Assembly (NCBI GenBank): GCA_031277685.1
Contig: JAITLV010000029.1
Location: forward strand, 1-64,000
Origin: Sphingobacterium sp.
Lineage (GTDB): Bacteria > Bacteroidota > Bacteroidia > Sphingobacteriales > Sphingobacteriaceae
Length of the DNA stretch: 64,000 bases
Direction: 5' to 3'
This document shows, one piece after another, positions 9,233 through 20,096 of this stretch. Position 1 is the first letter of the stretch, and each line of letters starts with the position of its first letter. The position numbers and the translations under genes were made by a program. The notes under the pieces are model-generated. The model was not told the origin of the DNA, did no database searches, and saw only the letters and a list, made by a program, of their open reading frames with translations.

Positions 9233-10273
9233 ATGTTGCAAGATAAAATTACGCAGTATACTGAAGAAATTAGGGCATTTGTGCCGTCTTCTTCAGCCGA
9301 TGTAGAAAATTTCAGATTGAAGTTTTTGGTTTCCAAAGGGATTGTAAAGAATCTTTTTGATGAATTCAAAACAGTTACTCCTGAAGAAAAGCGTACTTTG
9401 GGGAAGGTACTGAATGAATTTAAGCAGTTAGCAGAAAATACATTCAAGGAAGCACAAGAAAAATTCGGTTCTGGTGAGAAACAGAAATCTCAACAAATTG
9501 AGGGTGACTTGACATTGCCCGGCAATGGATTTCAATTGGGCTCTAGGCATCCGATCTCATTGGTACGAAAGGAAATTGTTGAGATCTTTAAAAAATTGGG
9601 TTTCATTGTTTCGGAAGGTCCCGAGATTGAAGATGATTGGCACAATTTCTCAGCGCTGAATTTTCCTCCTGAACACCCGGCGCGTGATATGCAAGATACA
9701 TTCTTTATCAAAAAACAAGAAGGTAACGATATTACATTAAGGACACATACATCTTCTGTTCAGGTTCGGCTTATGGAAGCGGGTAAACCGCCGTTTAGAG
9801 CGATTATGCCAGGACGAGTGTATCGTAATGAAGCCATATCTGCACGAGCGCACTGCTTCTTTCATCAGGTAGAAGGATTATATGTTGACGAAAATGTATC
9901 CTTTGCAGATTTGAAACAGACTTTATATCATTTTGTCCAGGAAATGTATGGTGAAGGTACGAAAGTACGTTTCCGCCCTTCTTATTTTCCGTTTACAGAA
10001 CCTTCTGCTGAAATGGATATTTCTTGTACTATTTGTAAAGGTGCAGGATGTAATCTCTGTAAGTATTCAGGCTGGGTGGAGATCTTAGGATGTGGCATGG
10101 TTGATCCGAATGTCCTTGAAAATTGTGGCATCGACAGTAAAAAGTATTCAGGTTTTGCTTTCGGTATGGGTATCGAACGTATCACAAACCTTAAATATGT
10201 CATTAAGGATCTACGTCTTTTCTCTGAAAATGATACGCGTTTCTTGTCTCAATTTGAGACTGAATTAATATAA
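9233..10273 (+). CDS. pheS: Phenylalanyl-tRNA synthetase alpha subunit (ORF track starts at 9212; ATG 9233 preferred)
   Basis: HPISLVRKEIVEIFKKLGFIVSEGPEIEDDWHNFSALNFPPEHPARDMQDTFF; MGIERITNLKY. Confidence 0.97.
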   Translation: MLQDKITQYTEEIRAFVPSSSADVENFRLKFLVSKGIVKNLFDEFKTVTPEEKRTLGKVLNEFKQLAENTFKEAQEKFGSGEKQKSQQIEGDLTLPGNGFQLGSRHPISLVRKEIVEIFKKLGFIVSEGPEIEDDWHNFSALNFPPEHPARDMQDTFFIKKQEGNDITLRTHTSSVQVRLMEAGKPPFRAIMPGRVYRNEAISARAHCFFHQVEGLYVDENVSFADLKQTLYHFVQEMYGEGTKVRFRPSYFPFTEPSAEMDISCTICKGAGCNLCKYSGWVEILGCGMVDPNVLENCGIDSKKYSGFAFGMGIERITNLKYVIKDLRLFSENDTRFLSQFETELI

Positions 10274-10286
10274 ATCAATGTTAATA

Positions 10287-10376
10287 AAGACGATTGAAAC
10301 CATCACACTATTGCCATTTTCTACGCCGCTCTTATTGTGCTTAAGAATTGAAAATAGTGTGATGTGTCATCGTCTT
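10287..10376. repeat. Long imperfect inverted repeat downstream of pheS
   Basis: AAGACGAT...CATCACACTATT... (from 10287) against ...AATAGTGTGATG...ATCGTCTT (to 10376). Confidence 0.7.
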
Positions 10377-10387
10377 ACCTGAAGAAT

Positions 10388-10963
10388 ATGGAACCAGATC
10401 ATATCATTGAATCCATAAAAAGAACAGCGCGGGAACTCTTTCGTCAGAATGGTTATCATAAAACCAGTGTAAACACTTTAGCAAAAAAAGCCAAGATTGC
10501 TAAGGCAACAGTTTATAAATACTTTGATAGTAAGGAAATGATCTTGCATGCTATCTTGATGGATTATCTTCGAGCGAGCTTACAAGAAATTCTGAAAACG
10601 ACTAAATACGAAGATGATATGGCTTCTTTTTTAGCCTCTACCATTCTTCGTGTCAGTAGGCTGACCTATACTGCGTGCAATGAATTGATCGGTTGGGAAT
10701 TCATTCGTGAGTCTGCCAATGCGCAAGAATACTTAAAAACATTGTCTGAAGATTTGGAGTTTCTACTGTTGAGTACATTTATTCAGAACGAGAAAATTAA
10801 CGAGGCAATCAGCGAGGAAAAACTGACATTTCTGATCAAATCAAGTAAAAGCATTGTATTCTCATTTGCTTTTACAGCCGTTTCAGATGCTGACGTGCGT
10901 AAAAATTTTATTTCCTTTCAAAAGGAAATCCTTCCCTATCTTGTTCAAGCAACGATTCTATAA
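10388..10963 (+). CDS. TetR/AcrR family transcriptional regulator (ORF track starts at GTG 10364; ATG 10388 preferred)
   Basis: ARELFRQNGYHKTSVNTLAKKAKIAKATVYKYFDSKEMIL HTH. Confidence 0.9.
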   Translation: MEPDHIIESIKRTARELFRQNGYHKTSVNTLAKKAKIAKATVYKYFDSKEMILHAILMDYLRASLQEILKTTKYEDDMASFLASTILRVSRLTYTACNELIGWEFIRESANAQEYLKTLSEDLEFLLLSTFIQNEKINEAISEEKLTFLIKSSKSIVFSFAFTAVSDADVRKNFISFQKEILPYLVQATIL

Positions 10964-11002
10964 AAAGTTATACGTCCTATTGTTGATTGCTTTTTCAAGA
11001 TG

Positions 11003-11027
11003 AGCTTATTGAATAAGCTATTTTTTT
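11003..11027 (+). terminator. Terminator after the TetR gene
   Basis: AGCTTATT-g-AATAAGCT followed by a T tract. Confidence 0.75.
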
Positions 11028-11246
11028 GTCTTTAGTTCTCTTTACTCTTTCTGGGTGTTTGCTGCACCCACCCAATTATTCATACAATATACATGAGCGA
11101 CAGTAAATGATATTACTTGAAGAGTTTTTGAATACAGGCGAAATTTGAGTCATGAAAATGACTTATTACAATGTGCTAAAAGTCTTTTTTCTAAGACGAT
11201 GAAAGCCAGTAAAAAATCATTATAAAAAATTGTATTTTTGCAAACT

Positions 11247-12659
11247 ATGAGTAGAAGAATTCCGCAAGAAAAAAAGTTCTTGAAAGATATCGCAATCATT
11301 GATATTGCTGAAGAAGGTAGAGGTGTAGGGAAAACCGAAGATTTGGTTTTGTTTGTAGAAAAAGCTGTGCCTGGTGATGTTGTAGATGTGGAGTTAATGC
11401 GCAAGAAGAAGAATTTTGCCGAAGCTCGAGTAACGAGTTTGAAAGAAGCTTCTACTTATCGCGTAGATCCCTTTTGTGAGCATTTTGGTGTTTGTGGTGG
11501 CTGTAAATGGCAGCATATGAGCTACGAATCGCAGTTGAAATTCAAACAACAATCTGTTGATAATGCCTTATCCCGTATTGGGAAGGTCGATACTTCTTCA
11601 ATGGAAGATATTTTGGGATCAGCTCAAACAGAATATTATAGAAACAAACTGGAATATACATTTTCCAACAAGAAATGGTTGACCTCTGTTGATGAGGATT
11701 CGTCTCAGTTGGAGATGAATGCACTGGGTTTTCACGTGCCGGGACGTTTTGATAAAATTTTGGATATAGATCACTGTTTTCTTCAGGAAGATCCTTCTAA
11801 CGAGGTACGCAATACCATACGGGATTTTGCGCTCAGTAATGGCATAACCTTTTATGATCTTCGCGAACATACTGGTGTGTTAAGAAATCTGATTATTCGT
11901 ATTTCTTCTACTGGCGAGATGATGGTTATTGTGGTTTTTGCTTATCCAGAAGAGGGACAGGTTGAATTGTTAATGAATTTTATCAACGAAAAGTATCCTC
12001 AGATTGCTTCGCTTCTTTATATCGTGAATCAAAAGCGTAATGATACGATCTTTGATCAGGACATTCATGTATATGCTGGTCGGGATTTTATTTATGAGGA
12101 GATGGAAGGTCTTCGGTATAAAGTCGGGCCGAAATCATTTTATCAGACGAATTCAGCACAAGCTTACGAGCTCTATAAGATTACCCGTGATTTTGCGGAT
12201 CTAAAAGGGGATGAGCGGGTTTACGATTTGTATACAGGAGCTGGCACAATTGCAAACTTTGTTGCTAAGAAGGCAAAAGAAGTTATTGGAGTTGAGTATG
12301 TCCCCAGTGCGATTGAGGACGCAAAGGTCAATTCGTCAATCAACAGTATTAACAATACAAAGTTTTATGCCGGAGATATGAAAGATGTGTTAACCCCCTC
12401 TTTTATTGCCGAACACGGTAAACCGGATGTTGTGATCACTGATCCTCCTCGTGCAGGTATGCATGCGGATGTTGTGGCCCGTTTATTGGAGATGGAATCC
12501 CCTAAGATCGTTTATGTCAGCTGTAATGCGGCAACACAGGCACGGGATTTGGTCTTACTTGCTGATAAATATGATGTTAAACGGATTAAGCCGGTGGATA
12601 TGTTTCCGCATACACAACACGTAGAGAATGTCGTCCTATTGGAACTAAAAAAATCATAA
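11247..12659 (+). CDS. 23S rRNA (uracil) methyltransferase, TrmA/RumA (RlmD) family
   Basis: TRAM-like N-terminus, CEHFGVCGGCKWQHM, DLYTGAGTIANFVA, DPPRAGMH, YVSCNAATQARDL. Confidence 0.92.
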   Translation: MSRRIPQEKKFLKDIAIIDIAEEGRGVGKTEDLVLFVEKAVPGDVVDVELMRKKKNFAEARVTSLKEASTYRVDPFCEHFGVCGGCKWQHMSYESQLKFKQQSVDNALSRIGKVDTSSMEDILGSAQTEYYRNKLEYTFSNKKWLTSVDEDSSQLEMNALGFHVPGRFDKILDIDHCFLQEDPSNEVRNTIRDFALSNGITFYDLREHTGVLRNLIIRISSTGEMMVIVVFAYPEEGQVELLMNFINEKYPQIASLLYIVNQKRNDTIFDQDIHVYAGRDFIYEEMEGLRYKVGPKSFYQTNSAQAYELYKITRDFADLKGDERVYDLYTGAGTIANFVAKKAKEVIGVEYVPSAIEDAKVNSSINSINNTKFYAGDMKDVLTPSFIAEHGKPDVVITDPPRAGMHADVVARLLEMESPKIVYVSCNAATQARDLVLLADKYDVKRIKPVDMFPHTQHVENVVLLELKKS

Positions 12660-12663
12660 TAGT

Positions 12664-13062
12664 ATGGAAGTCGAGGATTTATTTTCAGGTGGCGCAAGAG
12701 AAGATGCATCACAATCTACAGGACAGAGTCCATTGAAAAGCTTACAGATTGATCTTGATTTTTATAGTGAATCATTACGTGAGGTTGCCATGGAGATTAT
12801 CGAGGAAGGCTATTCCTCTTACCCGATTTTTGTGGCTCATCAGCATGAAGTTTCTGTTGGGGAGGTGATTTTGGACCGAAAAGAATTGGAGACTAATTGG
12901 ACAATTAATGCTTCTACTTTGGAAGAATTTGTAGAAATGGATATTATTCAGGAAGACCGTAAAGCTACATTTATTCAGAATTATAAACCTGCGAAGGATT
13001 ATATGTGCTTGTTTGTTGTGGTTGCTGAAGGTGCCAATTTTGTGTTCTATCCCTATAAATAG
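12664..13062 (+). CDS. Conserved hypothetical protein
   Basis: 132 aa ORF directly following the methyltransferase. Confidence 0.75.
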   Translation: MEVEDLFSGGAREDASQSTGQSPLKSLQIDLDFYSESLREVAMEIIEEGYSSYPIFVAHQHEVSVGEVILDRKELETNWTINASTLEEFVEMDIIQEDRKATFIQNYKPAKDYMCLFVVVAEGANFVFYPYK

Positions 13063-13286
13063 AACCGGAATATTTAAACTTTTTTAACAATACAATTGTC
13101 AAACTATTACTATTTTTAGCAAAATAGACTAAACGTGTGGCGGGTTCAAAAAATAAAACGAGCAATGAACTGAATGCCAGTCTTTAGATTGAAGGATCTA
13201 ATATTAGTTTATTGCTTTCATGAGCGCTAATGGCGATATAAAAGATAAAGCCTTAAAATTTAGCGTCATAATAACGATATATTCCA

Positions 13287-14048
13287 ATGAGAAGAATACA
13301 CATACATATAGGAGGGCTATTAGGCGTATTGATGTTGTTGTTGACGACATTTGGTGCAAAGGCACAACATATACAGCAGGTGTCAGGTATGGTGATGCAG
13401 AAAGGGACTGCCAATAGAATTGGTGATGTTGTGGTCCTGAATCTGCGGACGAGCAGATCGGCGTTGACAAACTCGTTCGGTGTCTTTACAATTGATGCGT
13501 CAGTGGGAGATTCCCTTTCTTTTACTAAAGTTGGATTTTCGCCGGTAAAGACTGTTTTGACAAACCTGAACGAATTCTATATTGAAATGCAGGAAGGAAT
13601 TAAGCTTGAAACGGTTCTCGTAGAACGCAAATCGAAAGAAGCTGAACTGAATGAGGCCATGGGCAATTACTCAAAAAAAGGGGTTTATAATGGGGGAAAA
13701 AATAAATTTGGAACCTATTTAGGTAGTCCTGCCACGGCACTTTATAATCTTTTTGGGAGAGAAGCGAAAAATGCGAAACGTTTTGGACGTTTTATGGACC
13801 GGGAAAAAGAAGAACTGCAGGTAGATCGTATTTTTTCTAGAGCGGCTGTTCAGAAATTAACGAAACTGGATAGCGTTGATCTCGACGCTTTCATGATACG
13901 CTATCGTCCTTCATTTGATTTAGCAGAACATTGGGGTCAATATGATTTGATGAATTATGTTCAGCAATCTTTGGAAGATTTTGAAGCGAAGGGGCGTCCA
14001 AAAGGCTCACTATTGCCTGATATTGAGGTTAAGACACAAGAGAAGTAA
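13287..14048 (+). CDS. Carboxypeptidase-like regulatory domain protein
   Basis: Signal peptide; QVSGMVMQKGTANRIGDVVVLNLRTSRSALTNSFGVFTIDASVGDSLSFTKVGF. Confidence 0.75.
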   Translation: MRRIHIHIGGLLGVLMLLLTTFGAKAQHIQQVSGMVMQKGTANRIGDVVVLNLRTSRSALTNSFGVFTIDASVGDSLSFTKVGFSPVKTVLTNLNEFYIEMQEGIKLETVLVERKSKEAELNEAMGNYSKKGVYNGGKNKFGTYLGSPATALYNLFGREAKNAKRFGRFMDREKEELQVDRIFSRAAVQKLTKLDSVDLDAFMIRYRPSFDLAEHWGQYDLMNYVQQSLEDFEAKGRPKGSLLPDIEVKTQEK

Positions 14049-14246
14049 AACATTTTCCATTGAATACTGTTAGTTTATGAGCAATACCCTTCGGAATATT
14101 TGTAGCGTATTGTCTTCATTTATGAACGTTGTAATGCCTTTCTCTTGCGTATCGTAACAAAAAAGTTGAAAAAGGTTGCTTTTGGCACTTTGTTTGATTT
14201 TAACATGAACAGTATTTAGTTTGAATATTAAAAGTCTTAGATAGAT

Positions 14247-14936
14247 ATGAAAATGAATAGAAAATTGGCTGTTTTAGGTTTGACTGTTGCAACCTCAGCT
14301 ATGTTATTTGGAAGTTGTTCTACAATCCAAAATACAAATAATACGACTAAAGGTGGTGTAATCGGTGGTGTTGCAGGTGGTGCTTTGGGCGCTTTAATTG
14401 GTGGAAAAGCTGGTAACACAGCTATCGGTACATTGGCGGGTGCAGCTATTGGTGGTGCAGCAGGTGTATTGATTGGTAAGAAGATGGATAAACAAGCTGC
14501 TGAGATCTCTAAAACCGTAGAAGGTGCTGAGGTGACTCAATCTGCTGAAGGTATTGTTGTTAAATTTGATTCAGGTATTTTATTCGATTTCAACAAATCT
14601 GATTTGAAGGCCTCTGCGAAAGATAATATCGCCAATCTGGTTGCAACATTAAATAAGGAACAAGGAACTGAGATTTTGGTTATTGGACATACGGATAATG
14701 TAGGTACTTTAGCAGCAAATGACAAAGTTTCTTTGGACCGTGCGAATTCGGTACGTGCATTTGCGGTATCGAAAGGATTAGCTTCTTCCCGTATTAAAAC
14801 TGAAGGAAGAAATTTCTCTGAACCAATTGCAAGTAATGATACAGAAGCTGGACGTGCTCAAAACCGCCGTGTAGAAATCGTCATTGTTGCCGGTGATCAA
14901 ATGAAGAAAGACGCAAAACAACAAGCTGGTCAATAA
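14247..14936 (+). CDS. OmpA family lipoprotein with glycine-zipper domain
   Basis: Lipobox FGSC; GGVIGGVAGGALGALIGGKAGN; OmpA C-terminal VIGHTDNVGT...NRRVEIVI. Confidence 0.93.
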   Translation: MKMNRKLAVLGLTVATSAMLFGSCSTIQNTNNTTKGGVIGGVAGGALGALIGGKAGNTAIGTLAGAAIGGAAGVLIGKKMDKQAAEISKTVEGAEVTQSAEGIVVKFDSGILFDFNKSDLKASAKDNIANLVATLNKEQGTEILVIGHTDNVGTLAANDKVSLDRANSVRAFAVSKGLASSRIKTEGRNFSEPIASNDTEAGRAQNRRVEIVIVAGDQMKKDAKQQAGQ

Positions 14937-15018
14937 TTAGGGCAGTGCGTTTCCATTGGATCGTATAAGGTGAAACACTAACCTTATGCATTGCTGGTGG
15001 AGCTTTAGAAATAACAGA

Positions 15019-15046
15019 AGGTACGGAGTTTTCCGTACCTTTTTTT
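15019..15046 (+). terminator. Terminator after the OmpA-like gene
   Basis: AGGTACGG-agtttt-CCGTACCTTTTTTT. Confidence 0.85.
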
Positions 15047-15189
15047 GTGGAATCGTTGCGGTCAGAAAGTGTTGACAAGACAAATTATTTACGGATGAAA
15101 TTTGACAAAGTATAAACCATATTTCTGGCTGACAAACTGTCATTATATGAATTTTAATTTCTAACTTTGTAGTCTTTGAAAATTGAGCT

Positions 15190-16626
15190 ATGCTAGATTT
15201 AACACATACAACTAAGGAGCACGACGAATCTCGTCAGGGAGAGGCATTGTTATTGGAGCAGGATCCAAAGATCAGTAATGGACGTAAACTGTATATTGAA
15301 AGCTACGGTTGTCAAATGAACTTTTCGGATAGTGAGATCGTTGCTTCTATTTTGTTGGATAAAGGTTTTGAGACCACCAAGAATTATCAGGAGGCTGATG
15401 TTGTTTTTATTAATACCTGTTCAATCCGTGAAAATGCTGAACAACGTGTTCGTAACCGACTGAAAGAATTTGAGGCGGCGAAGACGCGGAATCCCGGCAT
15501 GATTGTCGGCGTATTGGGCTGTATGGCTGAGCGTTTAAAATCGAAGTTTCTTGAAGAAGAAAAGTTGGTAGATGTTGTGGTTGGACCGGATGCGTATCGT
15601 GATCTTCCTAACTTGATTGATCGAGTAGATGATGGTGCAAAAGCCGTTAATGTGCTCCTGTCACGAGAGGAAACGTATGCTGACATTAATCCAGTTCGAT
15701 TAAATTCAAATGGTGTTACTGCCTTTATTTCAATCATGCGTGGTTGTGATAACATGTGCTCATTCTGCGTGGTTCCTTTTACCCGAGGACGTGAACGTAG
15801 CCGCGATCCACATTCTATTGTAAAAGAAGCACAGGATCTATTCAATGCCGGATATAAAGAGGTGACATTGTTAGGGCAAAATGTGGACTCTTATAAACAT
15901 ACTGCGCCGGTTGCAGAGGGAGAGGCTCCTGCTGAGACAGTAACCTTTGCCAAATTATTGACCATGGTCGCAGAAGTGAGTCCGCTATTACGAGTTCGTT
16001 TCTCGACTTCACATCCAAAAGATATTACAGATGAGGTTCTGTATGCTATCGCATCACATGAGAACATTTGTAATTATATCCATTTACCTGTACAGTCCGG
16101 TAACTCCCGCGTATTGGAACTGATGAACCGTACTTATGATCGTGAGTGGTATATGGAGCGTGTGGACTCAATCCGCAAAATTATTCCAGACTGTGCAATC
16201 TCTACTGATGTAATTACAGGATTCTGTACAGAAACTGAAGCAGAGCATCAAGAAACATTATCCATGATGGATTATGTAAAATATGATTTTGCCTATATGT
16301 TTGCTTATTCGGAAAGACCGGGTACATTAGCCGCGAAGCGATATGAAGATGATATCCCAGAGGATGTTAAAAAACGTCGTTTGACGGAGGTAATCAATAA
16401 GCAACGTGACCACAGTTTATATCGTTACCAACATTTTGTTGGAAAAGTATGTAAAGTGCTTATCGAAGGATTTTCAAAAAGATCGGAGTTTGATTTCTGT
16501 GGCCGTAATGATCAGAATGCCTTGGTTGTATTCCCTATAGATCCTCGTTATAAGCAAGGAGACTATGTCAATGTCGTTGTGGAATCATGTACATCAGCAA
16601 CCTTATTGGGTAAGATTGTTGATTAA
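15190..16626 (+). CDS. miaB: tRNA-2-methylthio-N6-dimethylallyladenosine synthase
   Basis: [17 protein letters not shown], radical [29 protein letters not shown] domain. Confidence 0.97.
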   Translation: MLDLTHTTKEHDESRQGEALLLEQDPKISNGRKLYIESYGCQMNFSDSEIVASILLDKGFETTKNYQEADVVFINTCSIRENAEQRVRNRLKEFEAAKTRNPGMIVGVLGCMAERLKSKFLEEEKLVDVVVGPDAYRDLPNLIDRVDDGAKAVNVLLSREETYADINPVRLNSNGVTAFISIMRGCDNMCSFCVVPFTRGRERSRDPHSIVKEAQDLFNAGYKEVTLLGQNVDSYKHTAPVAEGEAPAETVTFAKLLTMVAEVSPLLRVRFSTSHPKDITDEVLYAIASHENICNYIHLPVQSGNSRVLELMNRTYDREWYMERVDSIRKIIPDCAISTDVITGFCTETEAEHQETLSMMDYVKYDFAYMFAYSERPGTLAAKRYEDDIPEDVKKRRLTEVINKQRDHSLYRYQHFVGKVCKVLIEGFSKRSEFDFCGRNDQNALVVFPIDPRYKQGDYVNVVVESCTSATLLGKIVD

Positions 16627-16663
16627 GAAAACTTAATATAAATTTATTTCCAACTGGAAATTT

Positions 16664-17941
16664 ATGGATAATCAAGATATAAAAAATAGGTTTGGAATCA
16701 TCGGTAACTCACCGTTGTTAAATCGGGCGATTGATATTGCCAGACAGGTGGCTCCTACTGATATTTCTGTATTAATACAAGGTGAGAGTGGTAGTGGTAA
16801 AGAGGTTTTTTCACATATTATCCATCAATTGAGTTCCCGTAAGCATGGACCGTTTATCGCTGTCAACTGTGGAGCAATTCCAGAGGGTACCATAGATTCC
16901 GAATTATTTGGCCATGAGAAAGGTTCATTTACTGGTGCTCATGAGGCACGTAAAGGATATTTTGAAGTAGTCGATGGTGGAACAATTTTCTTAGATGAGG
17001 TCGGTGAGTTACCTTTAGGCACACAAGCCAGATTATTGCGCGTTTTGGAATCTGGAGAATATATTCGGGTGGGGTCATCGAAGGTTCAAAAAACCAATGT
17101 GCGTGTCGTGGCTGCGACAAACGTCAATATGTTTGAAGCGGTTCAAAAAGGGAAATTTCGGGAAGACCTGTATTATCGCCTGAATACTGTTCCTTTACGA
17201 GTTCCTTCACTGCGGGAGCGCCCAGAAGATATCAATTTGTTGTTTCGCAAGTTTATTGTAGATTTTTCTGAAAAATATCGTTCTCCTGGGGTACAGCTGA
17301 CTGAAGACGCACAAAATATGTTGCGAAACTATAATTGGCCAGGAAATGTACGCCAATTGAAAAATGTGGCCGAGCAAATTGCTGTTTTGGAGAAGGAACG
17401 CATCGTTGATGCCCATACGCTGCAAAATTATTTACCAAACGAATCACGCACCAGTTTACCGGCCATCGTTTCATCGAACAATAGTGCAAAGGAGGACTTC
17501 TCTGAAAGAGATTTACTGTATAAGGTTCTGTTCGATATGAAAAAGGATATGGTCGATCTGAAGAAACTTGTCGTAGAGCTGATCCAGAAAGGAGTTGATT
17601 CTTCTACTTTCGATCAAAATTCTCCCTATATTAATCAACTATATCAGGAGATTGAACCGCAAATTAAATCCGATACGGAGGGGTATGGTATTGCGCCGAC
17701 CTTGACTATTCATTCGCCAAACAATAATGGTGCAAATGTCTTGAAGAATCCTGTTACACAGGATGACTACCTACAGGATGCACAAGAGGTAGAGGAATCT
17801 TTATCTTTGGTTGATAAAGAGTCCGATCTGATTAAAAAAGCGTTGAAAAAGCATCGCGGCAAGCGCAAGGCCGCAGCGCAAGAATTGGGAATTTCCGAAA
17901 GAACTTTGTATCGGAAAATTAAAGACTTAAATTTAGACTAA
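16664..17941 (+). CDS. Sigma-54-dependent transcriptional activator lacking an N-terminal receiver domain
   Basis: GESGSGKEVF Walker A, GSFTGA motif, C-terminal Fis HTH KRKAAAQELGISERTLYRKIKDL. Confidence 0.95.
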   Translation: MDNQDIKNRFGIIGNSPLLNRAIDIARQVAPTDISVLIQGESGSGKEVFSHIIHQLSSRKHGPFIAVNCGAIPEGTIDSELFGHEKGSFTGAHEARKGYFEVVDGGTIFLDEVGELPLGTQARLLRVLESGEYIRVGSSKVQKTNVRVVAATNVNMFEAVQKGKFREDLYYRLNTVPLRVPSLRERPEDINLLFRKFIVDFSEKYRSPGVQLTEDAQNMLRNYNWPGNVRQLKNVAEQIAVLEKERIVDAHTLQNYLPNESRTSLPAIVSSNNSAKEDFSERDLLYKVLFDMKKDMVDLKKLVVELIQKGVDSSTFDQNSPYINQLYQEIEPQIKSDTEGYGIAPTLTIHSPNNNGANVLKNPVTQDDYLQDAQEVEESLSLVDKESDLIKKALKKHRGKRKAAAQELGISERTLYRKIKDLNLD

Positions 17942-17951
17942 GTTTTCGCAC

Positions 17952-18467
17952 ATGTTGTCAAAAAGAATTTTATATAGCTTTTTCACGATTGCATTTCTAT
18001 TCATTATGAATAGTTGTGGCGTGAAATATGGATTTACTGGAGGATCTATTCCAGAAGGGATGAAGACCGTCAATATTCAGTATTTTGAAAATATCGCTCC
18101 TTTGGTTTATCCTACTTTAAGCCAGAATTTTACAGAAGCATTAAAAGAGCGTATTCGGAACCAATCAAGATTAAGCCAGGTCAACCAAGATGGTGATGCT
18201 ACTTTCGAAGGATTTATTACAGATTATACGATTAGTCCCGCTGCTGTTGAGGCTGGAACGGATCGGGCTGCGATGAATAGAATGACGATTACGATCAAAG
18301 TTTCTTACCATAATAAGATTAACCCTAAAGACGACTTCGAACAGCCTTTTACACGTTTCAAGGAGTTTGCTGGAAATCTTCAAAGTGCACAGGAAGAAAC
18401 CCTGGGTAAGGAAATTATCCAGATGTTGACAGAGGATATTTATAATAAGGCATTTGCAAACTGGTAA
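17952..18467 (+). CDS. lptE: LptE-like LPS assembly lipoprotein
   Basis: Lipobox MNSC; CGVKYGFTGGSIPEGMKTVNIQYFEN. Confidence 0.8.
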   Translation: MLSKRILYSFFTIAFLFIMNSCGVKYGFTGGSIPEGMKTVNIQYFENIAPLVYPTLSQNFTEALKERIRNQSRLSQVNQDGDATFEGFITDYTISPAAVEAGTDRAAMNRMTITIKVSYHNKINPKDDFEQPFTRFKEFAGNLQSAQEETLGKEIIQMLTEDIYNKAFANW

Positions 18468-18479
18468 TCCCGTTCCAAA

Positions 18480-19547
18480 ATGAATATTACTATGCCATTA
18501 TCGAATAACGAGCTTTTTTCTCGCGTTATCAATCATCCAGAATCTGTCGAAGAAGATCTGATTTTAGCTTTGATTGAAAAATATCCGTATGCGCAAAGTT
18601 TACGATTTATATACGAACGTAAAGTCTTTGGTGAAAGCAAGCCTGTTCAGAATTTGTCATCTACACTACTTTATGCGTCTTCCCCAAACTGGCTATACGA
18701 ATTTATGCATAGCAAGCCGATAGTGGTGATGACTGAGATTCAATTGGAGGATATATTTATTCTTGATGAGGACGTTGAGGGCCGTGTGTCGGAAGAGAGT
18801 GAAGAGATGATGACGGAAGCTGCGTCATCAGAGGTTGAGCAAGCTGAGAAGACGGATGAATTAGACCGTTTGATTCAGGCGGGGGTAGCGCAGGATTACT
18901 TTCGCTCGAACGAAGTGCCAAACCAGGCTACCATTGTTGAAGAATCCGAAATTGCTGAACCGATTTCTGCTGAAACCGTTATGCAACCAATGGAGGATGC
19001 ACAAGAGCGTGTTACGGTCTATGATGATGATACAATGCCTTATAGCTTCCTATGGTGGTTACATAAAACGAGACTTGAGTATGCTGAAACCTACCAGCCT
19101 TATGTAAAGTCACCGTTGGGGCCAATGACACCATCGAATGATGATCTCGCAAAGATTCATGAAAAATTGGATAGTCAACTATTGGATCAACAGATTCGGG
19201 AGAATATTTTCCACTTGCAATCGCCAGAAGCAAAACTTAGCGATGAGGTGAAAACGACAATTGCATTCCAGATTCCACGCAAAACGGATGAGGTGATTGA
19301 GAAATTTATCCGGGAGGAACCTATGATCCAGCCTTTGCAGGCCGAAAAATTGGATTTGGAGAATAAAGCTAGAAGAAGCTCAGAGGATCAACATTCACTA
19401 GTGACAGAAACTCTTGCAAAAATATATACTGAACAAGGTTTATATCCTAAAGCAATAGAGGTTTACAAAAAATTAGTTTTGAAATATCCAGAAAAAAATG
19501 CTTACTTTGCGGCACGCATAACAGAATTAGAAAAGAAATTAAATTAA
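18480..19547 (+). CDS. Hypothetical protein with C-terminal TPR-like segment
   Basis: ETLAKIYTEQGLYPKAIEVYKKLVLKYPEKNAYFAARI. Confidence 0.75.
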   Translation: MNITMPLSNNELFSRVINHPESVEEDLILALIEKYPYAQSLRFIYERKVFGESKPVQNLSSTLLYASSPNWLYEFMHSKPIVVMTEIQLEDIFILDEDVEGRVSEESEEMMTEAASSEVEQAEKTDELDRLIQAGVAQDYFRSNEVPNQATIVEESEIAEPISAETVMQPMEDAQERVTVYDDDTMPYSFLWWLHKTRLEYAETYQPYVKSPLGPMTPSNDDLAKIHEKLDSQLLDQQIRENIFHLQSPEAKLSDEVKTTIAFQIPRKTDEVIEKFIREEPMIQPLQAEKLDLENKARRSSEDQHSLVTETLAKIYTEQGLYPKAIEVYKKLVLKYPEKNAYFAARITELEKKLN

Positions 19548-19559
19548 TTATATAAAGAG

Positions 19560-19976
19560 ATGCAAGGATTATTAATTGGTCTTATCATATTAGCTAGTAT
19601 TATTTTAGCGTTTTTGGTTTTAATCCAAAATCCAAAAGGCGGTGGTTTGTCATCTGGTTTTTCTGGTGGAACAAACTTAATGGGTGTAAAACGTACAGGA
19701 GACTTTTTGGAAAAAGGTACATGGATCATGGTTATCGCTATTATGATCTTCAGTTTGGGTGTCAACATCATGGGGACATCTCCAAGTACATCTAAAGGTG
19801 GGCTAGGTGGTCAAATTGAAGCACCAGCACAGCAAGGACCATTGAACTTAGGAACACCAGCACAGCAACCTGCAGGTACTCCAGCAGGACAGGGGCAGGC
19901 AGCACCAGCACAATCGGAGCAAAAAGCGCCAGCTGAAACACCAGCTACTAAGCCAGCTGAGGAAGCTAAAAAATAG
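19560..19976 (+). CDS. secG: Preprotein translocase subunit SecG
   Basis: LLIGLIILASIILAFLVLIQNPKGGGLSSGFSG. Confidence 0.95.
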   Translation: MQGLLIGLIILASIILAFLVLIQNPKGGGLSSGFSGGTNLMGVKRTGDFLEKGTWIMVIAIMIFSLGVNIMGTSPSTSKGGLGGQIEAPAQQGPLNLGTPAQQPAGTPAGQGQAAPAQSEQKAPAETPATKPAEEAKK

Positions 19977-19997
19977 ACGTTAACAACGAAATTCATA

Positions 19998-20031
19998 GGC
20001 CTCATCTATAGCATAGATGAGGCCTTTTTTG
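19998..20031 (+). terminator. Terminator after secG
   Basis: AGGCCTCATCTAT-agc-ATAGATGAGGCCTTTTTT. Confidence 0.9.
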
Positions 20032-20096
20032 TTATATCCAGTTTGTCAGTCTCTCTGGAAAGGGATAGGTAGCGATGGCAAACAAGGCTTTGTAAG

